Shown piece after piece: positions 26,406-32,696 of a DNA stretch of 32,696 nt; position 1 is the first letter of the stretch, and the number at the start of each line of letters is the position of its first letter. The translations under genes were made by a program, and so were the position numbers. Under the pieces are notes generated by a model. The model was given only the letters and a program-made list of their open reading frames with translations. It was not told the origin of the DNA and searched no databases. Location: IMG/VR virus record IMGVR_UViG_3300047440_000162, positions 1 to 32,696 of that record; one strand, given 5' to 3'. Source of the DNA: a virus.

Positions 26406-26836
26406 ATTCCCTCCTTGACATGCTCGATGACGAAACTACTTGCACTGCAATCGAATACGATTTGATCGCCCTCGGATTGCGGCTGCGGTGGTTGGGCACC
26501 GAGCAATTGACTTGGAGGGACTTGAAAGTGGTTGTCACGCATAGCGATTCGCGGAGCGCACAATTCCGCGCCGCTTATCCCGACCTCGAGGTGTGGGGCG
26601 TGCCCGAACAATTGCTTGCCCGTGCGGTCGAAGCGTTAGAGCGTTTATGGTGGGCGAAAACAAAAGATGCCAAACACGGTCGCAATAAGCCCGAACCGAT
26701 TTATCGGCCGGGAGTTGCACGCGCACAAGAGGATTCGAATATCGGTTCGCCCGAAACCGCTTTGACGATAGAAGAAATGGATGCTTGGCTAGGGTGGTCA
26801 CCTGTTCCAAACGGAACACCTGCCGAAAAGGGTTGA
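26402..26836 (+). CDS. Tail assembly chaperone, frameshift extension (GT form)
   Basis: The -1 frame gives about 144 residues after the slip (INSLLDMLDDETTCTAIEYDLIALGLRLRWLG, then TWRDLKVVVTHSD and VPEQLLARAVEALERLWWAK). The fusion is about 246 residues. It lacks its own ribosome-binding site, ends just before the tape measure gene and matches the gpT-type domain that binds the tape measure. The codons near its end for PVPNGTP hold palindrome site 6. Confidence 0.87.
   Translation: MNSLLDMLDDETTCTAIEYDLIALGLRLRWLGTEQLTWRDLKVVVTHSDSRSAQFRAAYPDLEVWGVPEQLLARAVEALERLWWAKTKDAKHGRNKPEPIYRPGVARAQEDSNIGSPETALTIEEMDAWLGWSPVPNGTPAEKG
26803..26818. promoter_or_regulatory. Dispersed palindrome site 6
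   Basis: TGTTCC-AAAC-GGAACA at the end of the chaperone gene, 25 bp before the tape measure start. Same codon phase as site 2. Confidence 0.72.
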
Positions 26837-26842
26837 TAGACA

Positions 26843-29800
26843 ATGGCTTTGGAACTGGCTACCGCATACGTTTCGATTGTCCCCGAAACGAGTAAGGTCA
26901 AGCCTGGAATTGACAAAGCCTTGCAGGGTGTCGGAAGTTCGGCCGACACGGCAGGTCAGAGCATGGGTTCGAAACTTGCTGCAGGACTTGGCAGTACGCT
27001 CAAGGTAGGTGCCCTCGGTGCAGGCGCGGTAGCGGGAGGCCTTCTCGCCAAAGCCTTTTCGAGTGGTATGGGACGCTTGACGGCAATCGACAATGCCAAA
27101 GCGAAAATGGAAGGCTTGAAGTATTCGACCGAAGAAGTCGATGCTGCAATGACTTCGGCGCTTAATTCTGTTAAGGGGACGGCCTTTTCGATGGCCGATG
27201 CCGCAGGTCTTGCAGGCGTCATCATGGCGTCGGGTGTAAAACCCGGACAAGACCTTGAACGGGTTTTGAAACTCGTCGCAGACTCCGCAACGATTTCGGG
27301 AAAATCGTTGGGAGACATGGGTTTAATTTGGGGTGAAATCGCTGCTAAAGGAAAAGTGCAAGGCGGCGATGTTCGACAATTGTTGGCGAACCAAATTCCT
27401 ATTCTCGATATTCTTGCCGAAAAGTACGGCGTCACAGCCGAAGCCGTTTCCGATATGGTGTTGGACGGGAAAGTCTCATTTGACGATTTCGCTTCGGCAA
27501 TGGAAAACCGATTGGGCGGCGCTGCACTGAAATCGGGCGATACCTTTAGCGGCGCAATGGAAAACATGAAAGCCGCCTTTACCCGTTTCGGTGCGAAACT
27601 CGCGGAGCCTGTATTCGGTTTCCTCGAAAACACTTTCCGCAATGTCACTCCGATGATCGACACAATGACGGAAAGCCTTGGGCCACTTACGGATAAGTTC
27701 GGTGCCCTGTTCTCGCTGTTCACGTCGGGTAATTTCACCGCCGACATTGGGAAAGCCCTTGGCGTAGACGAAGATTCGGACCTCGTTAATAAAGTATTGA
27801 CCATGCGCGACACGGTGATTGGGGCATTCACCGGGATAAAGGATTCAGTCACCGAAATATTCGGGAACGTCAAGGATGGCGCAATCGCCTTCTGGGACAA
27901 CGTAACTGGGAAAACGGGTGGGTCCAATGATCTTTCGGGCGTGGCAGGCCTATTCCAAGATTTCGGTACAATACTCCGAGGCGTCGGGGATATATTCATT
28001 TGGCTATGGCCTTTTATCCAAAACGTATGGCAAATTCTCAGTGACCTTACAGGACTTATCTTTTCGAGTGTTAGCCCGGTACTCAACGGTTTGGCGTCAG
28101 CCATCTCGGGAGTTTATGACTTCATCGTCAAATTCCACGAAGCACTAGGAATTGCAGCGGGAATTATCACCCTCGTATTTCTCCCGGCAATCATTGCACA
28201 TACGACCGCGGTAATTACGAATACCACTGCGACCATTATCAATACGGTCACGTCAAAAGCCGCAGGCGCATGGCAATTAATAATGACGGGTTACACATGG
28301 CTCGCAGTCACCGCTATTGACGCGCAAACAGCCGCATTGAAATGGTCAACAATAGGCACTCGAGTTTGGTCGGGAATTGTCAAGACTGCCACGGCAATTC
28401 AAATCGCATTCAATAACGCTTGGCTTTTCTCTCCAATTGGCTTGATAGTCTTGGGAATTGCGGCGGCAATCGCTGCACTCGTCGCGGTGTTCGTAATCCT
28501 TTGGAAGAAATGCGATTGGTTCCGCAATTTCTGGAAGGGCCTTTGGAACGGAATTAAATCCGTATTCGGCAAAGTCTGGGATTGGCTTAAAGTCGGATTC
28601 GATTGGATGATGGATATATTCGCCAAAGTGGGACAATGGTTTTCGGATGTTTGGAACAATACCCTCAAACCTATTTGGGACACCATTGTCAAGGTCATTA
28701 CAATCGCGATCAAGGTATATATAGGCGCGGCTTTCCTTCTGCTCAAGGGTTATTGGTTCGTCATTTCGAATATGTTTATGCTCGCGTGGAATACTCTTAT
28801 CAAGCCTGCTTGGGATTTAATTTCCGCAGGAATCAAACTGGTAATCGATGCGGTCCTAATCGTTTGGGACGCAATGAAAGTCGCGTGGGAAGCGGTCGCG
28901 AATTTCTTTGGCATGGTATGGGAATCGATAATTAAACCTGCATGGGATGCGCTCGGTCAGGGAATTCAATGGGTAGTCGATAATCTAATTGTACCTGCAT
29001 TCGAGGGGATAAAAGCAGGGCTATCCGCGGTCGGGGATTTCTTCAATTGGATATGGGAAAACGTAATCCAACCTGCTTGGAACGCACTAGGTGTCGGCAT
29101 TCAATGGGTAATCGATAATATCGTAATGCCCGCATGGAATGCGATGACGGGTGCGCTCGGTGCCCTCGGTGATTTCTTTAACATGGTGTGGCACACGGTA
29201 ATTGAGCCTGTTTGGAAAGCCCTCGGCGACGGAATTAATTGGGTATGGGAAAACGTAATCAAGGTCGCATTCGAAGCAATTAAATCCGGGCTAGATACCC
29301 TCGGCGAATGGTTCGACAAGACAGTCGGTTTCATAGGTAAAGTCTGGGACAAGATCAAGGAAACCATTGCAGCACCGATCAATTGGGTGATCGAACACGT
29401 CTACAACGGCGGCATCAAAAAAGCTTGGGACCAAATCGCGAAATTCATTGGGGCAGACGACCTTCCAGCCGCCGAACCGATCAAACTGGCCTACGGCGGA
29501 TACGTGCGCGGCGCAGGCGGTCCTCGAGATGATCGAATTCCTGCGATGCTTTCCAACGGTGAATACGTTCTACCTGCGAATACCGTTGCAGCCATTGGTG
29601 TTCCGACACTCGACAGGCTAAGGAAGGGAAACCTTTCGAAAAAGCCGAAGGAACAATATAAGCAATCCGATAATCGAGCGCATTATGCCGAGGGCGGTTT
29701 AGTCGAGGCGATGACCGCGGTTGTCCAAAAAGAATTCCCTGCTATGCAAATGACCTCGGGACTTCGCTTCACGGACAACGGTTTTCACTCAAAAGGTCAG

Positions 29801-31102
29801 GCCGCGGATTTCTCGGACGGATATGATTCGACTCCAACAATGCGAACACTCGCAGGTTGGATTGCCGACAATTACGCGCCTATAACTCTCGAATTGATTC
29901 ATCAACCTTTCGATAGGAATATCGGATCAACGGGTGACGTCGGTGACGGATTAGGTTATTACGGCGCAGGCACAATGGCAGAGCATAGAAACCATGTACA
30001 TTGGGCTGTCGGCAATTATCCGGGCGAAGCAGGTATTAGTCCTGTATTCTCAGGCAGCGCAAGCACTTCGGGAGGCGGCGGTTCTCGATTCTCACCTGCC
30101 GCAATTGCTAAAGGTATTTGGAATAAGGCAATGGATTTATTGCCCGACCCTCCCGAATTCGGTGGCAAACTCGCTGAATGGCCCGGCAAATTCTTGACGA
30201 AAATGAAAGACACTGTTTGGAATTGGATCAAGGATAAATTGCCCGGTGGTAGTTCGGGCGGAGGCGATGCAGGTAATACGCCTTTCGATATTTCCGCAGG
30301 TGCCGAACAATGGCGGTCGAATGTTATTGCGGCACTTGAACGGGAGGGTTTCCCTGCGACCGAAAGAAATGTGAATCTTACTCTCTCGCAGATAAGTTCG
30401 GAGTCGGGCGGTAATCCGAATATCGTTCAGGGTGTTCAGGACGTTAATTCGGGAGGCAATGAAGGCGTTGGCCTTTTGCAAATCATTCCCCGAACATTCG
30501 CTTCGAATAGGAATCCGGACCTGCCGAATGACAGGACAAATCCGGACGCGAATATCAGTGCGGCACTTAGGTATTACCGAAATACCTATGGCGATGACCT
30601 TTCGCAAATGTGGGGGCAAGGTCACGGATACGACGAGGGCGGCATATTCCCGAATAACACTGTGGGAGTTAATACTTCGGGCAAGCCCGAAGCTGTCCTG
30701 ACAAATGACCAATGGAAATTGCTTGACGAATTCGGGCAGAAGCTTTCCGAATGGGGGCCTGTCCTCGCAGAAGAAATGCGGGGAATAGGTGAGAAAGCCG
30801 CAATCGAAACCTTCGGTCTCTCAGGCACTTTGGCCGATCCGCAGCATCGGTATTGGAAAGCAGCACAAGACATTCAGAAGTCGGCCGAAGAATATCGGAC
30901 GAAACAAGAAGAGGCAGACAAGAAGGCTGCCGAAAAGAACGAAACCACCGTTGCTGCAACAGAACCCGCGACCGTAATCAACAACAATGATTACTCCGTG
31001 AATATTAACGATCCGCAATTCTCCGATGGAACGGCGGCGGTCGATGAAGCTACCGACATTCAAAATCGTCAGATTATGCGGAACGCAGGTAGGCCACAAT
31101 GA
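26843..31102 (+). CDS. Tape measure protein with M15-like peptidase and lytic transglycosylase domains (1419 aa)
   Basis: ATG 26843. The 1419-residue protein sets tail length. Order: N-terminal helical region with a Gly/Ala segment (VGALGAGAVAGGLLA), a tape measure core with TVSG-type sequence (SGVKPGQDLERVLKLVADSA), hydrophobic membrane-like segments near residues 435-470 and 530-560, and Trp-rich repeats of about 50 residues (PAWDALGQGIQWVVDNLIVP and relatives). Residues about 955-1060 have H-S-K-G-Q-A-A-D-F-S and HRNHVHWAV, a peptidase M15-like zinc site. Residues about 1150-1265 have SESGGNPNIVQ and GLLQIIPRTF, an SLT lytic transglycosylase. These would open the host cell wall during infection. 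Confidence 0.95.
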   Translation: MALELATAYVSIVPETSKVKPGIDKALQGVGSSADTAGQSMGSKLAAGLGSTLKVGALGAGAVAGGLLAKAFSSGMGRLTAIDNAKAKMEGLKYSTEEVDAAMTSALNSVKGTAFSMADAAGLAGVIMASGVKPGQDLERVLKLVADSATISGKSLGDMGLIWGEIAAKGKVQGGDVRQLLANQIPILDILAEKYGVTAEAVSDMVLDGKVSFDDFASAMENRLGGAALKSGDTFSGAMENMKAAFTRFGAKLAEPVFGFLENTFRNVTPMIDTMTESLGPLTDKFGALFSLFTSGNFTADIGKALGVDEDSDLVNKVLTMRDTVIGAFTGIKDSVTEIFGNVKDGAIAFWDNVTGKTGGSNDLSGVAGLFQDFGTILRGVGDIFIWLWPFIQNVWQILSDLTGLIFSSVSPVLNGLASAISGVYDFIVKFHEALGIAAGIITLVFLPAIIAHTTAVITNTTATIINTVTSKAAGAWQLIMTGYTWLAVTAIDAQTAALKWSTIGTRVWSGIVKTATAIQIAFNNAWLFSPIGLIVLGIAAAIAALVAVFVILWKKCDWFRNFWKGLWNGIKSVFGKVWDWLKVGFDWMMDIFAKVGQWFSDVWNNTLKPIWDTIVKVITIAIKVYIGAAFLLLKGYWFVISNMFMLAWNTLIKPAWDLISAGIKLVIDAVLIVWDAMKVAWEAVANFFGMVWESIIKPAWDALGQGIQWVVDNLIVPAFEGIKAGLSAVGDFFNWIWENVIQPAWNALGVGIQWVIDNIVMPAWNAMTGALGALGDFFNMVWHTVIEPVWKALGDGINWVWENVIKVAFEAIKSGLDTLGEWFDKTVGFIGKVWDKIKETIAAPINWVIEHVYNGGIKKAWDQIAKFIGADDLPAAEPIKLAYGGYVRGAGGPRDDRIPAMLSNGEYVLPANTVAAIGVPTLDRLRKGNLSKKPKEQYKQSDNRAHYAEGGLVEAMTAVVQKEFPAMQMTSGLRFTDNGFHSKGQAADFSDGYDSTPTMRTLAGWIADNYAPITLELIHQPFDRNIGSTGDVGDGLGYYGAGTMAEHRNHVHWAVGNYPGEAGISPVFSGSASTSGGGGSRFSPAAIAKGIWNKAMDLLPDPPEFGGKLAEWPGKFLTKMKDTVWNWIKDKLPGGSSGGGDAGNTPFDISAGAEQWRSNVIAALEREGFPATERNVNLTLSQISSESGGNPNIVQGVQDVNSGGNEGVGLLQIIPRTFASNRNPDLPNDRTNPDANISAALRYYRNTYGDDLSQMWGQGHGYDEGGIFPNNTVGVNTSGKPEAVLTNDQWKLLDEFGQKLSEWGPVLAEEMRGIGEKAAIETFGLSGTLADPQHRYWKAAQDIQKSAEEYRTKQEEADKKAAEKNETTVAATEPATVINNNDYSVNINDPQFSDGTAAVDEATDIQNRQIMRNAGRPQ

Positions 31103-32040
31103 GTGACGAAATGACCATTGAAATATATGGTACCGACGGATCTTATTGGCCCGTCTACGGTCGCAATTCTTCGAATTGTCAAGTGCGACTAGGTGATTCA
31201 CAAGTTCAAGGATTATTCGAGGCGCCTGTCACAACCGAATGGTCGCAGTCGAATTTGCAAATCGGTGGCACAATGCGCGGAAGGTCTTGGGAGGTAAGGA
31301 ATATCAGCCTCGGTTTTCACATTGTCGAATCCCAAACACGTTGGGCACAAGTGTATTCCGAGTTTCGTCAAGCCTTCGATTACCGCGAGGACGACTGGGA
31401 CCATGACGCGCAACTAGCGAGAATCGTTGTGACAACACAACATTCGGGCACGCGGTGGTTGCGTGTCCAATTGCACGAGCAACCCGACTTCAACCCTGCC
31501 CGTGACCCGATCCGACGCAAACACGGAAACCCTATTATCGCTCTCCGTGCAGGACAACCCTTTTGGGAACAAAAGAACATTATCAACTCCCTCGAATTCA
31601 CCGCGGTCGGTACGCAATATATCGAGGTCGAAAACAAAACGAATCTTCCAATGATGCACAAATACGTTGGGACGCTTGGCACTTGGACGATGCCCGACCC
31701 TTCATGGGAAGGTAAGCCGGGCAAGCGAATTCCGGGCACCGATAAACGAACGGGCCGAAACGATGCAGGCAGAATGATCGCCTTGCCCGAAATCACAAGC
31801 AACGAAGGAGGTTTCGTTGTCGACCTCGACCCGATGGAATTGAATGTCCGTGACGCGCACGGCACGAACCTCGTCGGCCGATTGCCCGTTCCCGGAAGGT
31901 ATTTCACCTACCTCATTCCTCCGCACACACCGAAAACCCTTGTCGCAGTTACCAATTCGAAGTTGCCCGGAAACGGCGGAATGGTGCAAGTAGTTATGCC
32001 GCAGCGGTGGCGCGAACCTGTTGGAGGCGAAAGACTTTGA
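31099..32040 (+). CDS. Distal tail protein, Dit-like (313 aa)
   Basis: ATG 31099 overlaps the tape measure stop. The 313-residue beta-rich protein (GLFEAPVTTEWSQSNLQIGG, VRNISLGFHIVESQTRWAQV, WLRVQLHEQPDFNPARDP, FWEQKNIINSLEFTAVG) matches actinophage minor tail proteins that follow the tape measure and form the distal ring. It ends in a Pro/Arg-rich tail (MPQRWREPVGG). It overlaps the next gene by TTGA. Confidence 0.86.
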   Translation: MSDEMTIEIYGTDGSYWPVYGRNSSNCQVRLGDSQVQGLFEAPVTTEWSQSNLQIGGTMRGRSWEVRNISLGFHIVESQTRWAQVYSEFRQAFDYREDDWDHDAQLARIVVTTQHSGTRWLRVQLHEQPDFNPARDPIRRKHGNPIIALRAGQPFWEQKNIINSLEFTAVGTQYIEVENKTNLPMMHKYVGTLGTWTMPDPSWEGKPGKRIPGTDKRTGRNDAGRMIALPEITSNEGGFVVDLDPMELNVRDAHGTNLVGRLPVPGRYFTYLIPPHTPKTLVAVTNSKLPGNGGMVQVVMPQRWREPVGGERL

Positions 32041-32696
32041 TAGACACACAACTACCGCTGCTCGAGCAGTGCGAAGCGATTTGGGAAGAAACAATTGCGC
32101 GCACCGAAAAGCAATGGCGCGCAAGGAGTGTCGAACCCGTCATCCGATTGTGGGATGGCGACTGGAAATTGCAGCACATAACGAGAGGCGCGGAAGAAAG
32201 TTATTCGGTCGATTGGATCGACAACGATAGCGGTCCGGGCGAAATACGTTTCCCGTTCGATCACCCTGCCGCGCAATGGCTTTGGGACGTTCAATCCCGA
32301 CTCGATGCAGGTCAGCACAGAAATGTGCATATGTCGATCGATCATGCTGGAATGCGTTGGGGCGGAAGGCTTGAGGAGGTCGACCTCGAACGGGACAACC
32401 TCGGAAAGCAAATAATCGTTGCGCGGTTCTTGAACGATTACGAAGAATTGAAATGGTACCAAATATGGTGCAACCCTTACCTTCTCGCAGGCTTTCAAAT
32501 GCCGCGAGTTTTTTTGCTAGCAGGCCCGATCGGATGGGTACTTTCGACAACCCTTTTAATGCAATTGCAGCGAGAGAATCTTTCGCTTTGGAGTTTGCCT
32601 GACGAACCGTTCAACCCGGAATCGTATGGCGCACTTGACATGTCGAATTGGAATGTCGTTATCGCGCCGCACACATTCACGGAATGCCTTACGCAG
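32037..32696 (+). CDS. Minor tail protein, ReqiPepy6 Gp37-like, cut by window end
   Basis: TTG 32037 overlaps the previous TGA, which fixes this start; an ATG further in would discard conserved sequence. 220 codons are visible and the frame is still open at 32696. The visible part (VIRLWDGDWKLQHITRGAEE, EIRFPFDHPAAQWLWDVQSRL, GRLEEVDLERDNLGKQIIVARFLNDYEEL, NPYLLAGFQMPRVFLLAGPI) resembles the siphovirus ReqiPepy6 Gp37-like family of tail hub/baseplate proteins. Confidence 0.86.
   Translation, partial: MIDTQLPLLEQCEAIWEETIARTEKQWRARSVEPVIRLWDGDWKLQHITRGAEESYSVDWIDNDSGPGEIRFPFDHPAAQWLWDVQSRLDAGQHRNVHMSIDHAGMRWGGRLEEVDLERDNLGKQIIVARFLNDYEELKWYQIWCNPYLLAGFQMPRVFLLAGPIGWVLSTTLLMQLQRENLSLWSLPDEPFNPESYGALDMSNWNVVIAPHTFTECLTQ

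Noticed and set aside
3559-26818. LexA (SOS) boxes
   Set aside because: Actinobacterial LexA sites read TCGAAC-N4-GTTCGA. The palindromes here have TGTTCC-N4-GGAACA arms and lie within genes.
26956-28104. 382-residue minus-strand open frame opposite the tape measure gene
   Set aside because: Shadow of the tape measure. Ser/Pro/Thr-rich composition is typical of antisense of Gly/Ala/Asp codons.

Overview
The window is a piece of a tailed double-stranded DNA phage (siphovirus type) whose host is most likely an actinobacterium of the Rhodococcus/Gordonia/Nocardia group. This host guess is inference. It rests on frequent GTG and TTG starts, four-base ATGA/GTGA overlaps, a Cas4-like exonuclease and PrimPol-helicase replication module, a large tape measure protein with peptidoglycan hydrolase domains, and a final tail protein resembling the Rhodococcus phage ReqiPepy6 Gp37 family. 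Every gene I accept is on the + strand. I saw no integrase, tRNA, CRISPR array or insertion sequence, and no holin or free-standing lysin.

Region 1 (1-8360) is an array of about 20 small genes, mostly of unknown function. Most of the proteins are 58-236 residues, and several carry zinc-ribbon-like cysteine pairs or small helix-turn-helix folds. Seventeen complete junctions, plus one cut by the left edge, hold the same intercistronic element. It consists of an outer stem that pairs the end of the upstream gene (often its stop codon) with sequence past the hairpin, a variable GC-rich apical stem, a second small hairpin that competes with the outer stem, and a near-constant start-associated sequence GAAACAGAAAGGGAGACA before ATG. 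Paired bases change together from copy to copy, which points to a selected RNA (or DNA) structure. The array ends at a strong intrinsic terminator at 7956-7992.

Region 2 (8500-15100) is replication and recombination: a small partner protein, a Cas4/RecB-like PD-(D/E)XK exonuclease with an apparent Fe-S cluster, a possible single-strand-binding protein, small zinc-ribbon and unknown genes, a helix-turn-helix regulator, and a 792-residue PrimPol-helicase. It is followed at 15108-15430 by an AT-rich stretch flanked by GAGGAAGG repeats in opposing orientation, a good candidate replication origin. Region 3 (15440-17170) holds a zinc protein, an endonuclease VII-like gene, an AT-rich structured spacer and an HNH nuclease.

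Region 4 (17176-32696) is the packaging, head and tail module in canonical order: small and large terminase, portal, MuF-like protein, scaffold, major capsid, head-tail connectors, tail terminator, major tail protein, two tail assembly chaperone frames, tape measure, distal tail protein, and a Gp37-like tail protein that runs off the end. Both the major capsid and the major tail genes end with the same slippery heptamer AAACCCT, followed in the -1 frame by homologous Ig/FN3-like domains. Some capsid and tail subunits are therefore probably made with decoration domains by programmed frameshifting.

Six copies of a palindrome TGTTCC-N4-GGAACA are scattered through coding sequence across the whole window, which suggests a dispersed binding site for a phage or host DNA-binding protein.
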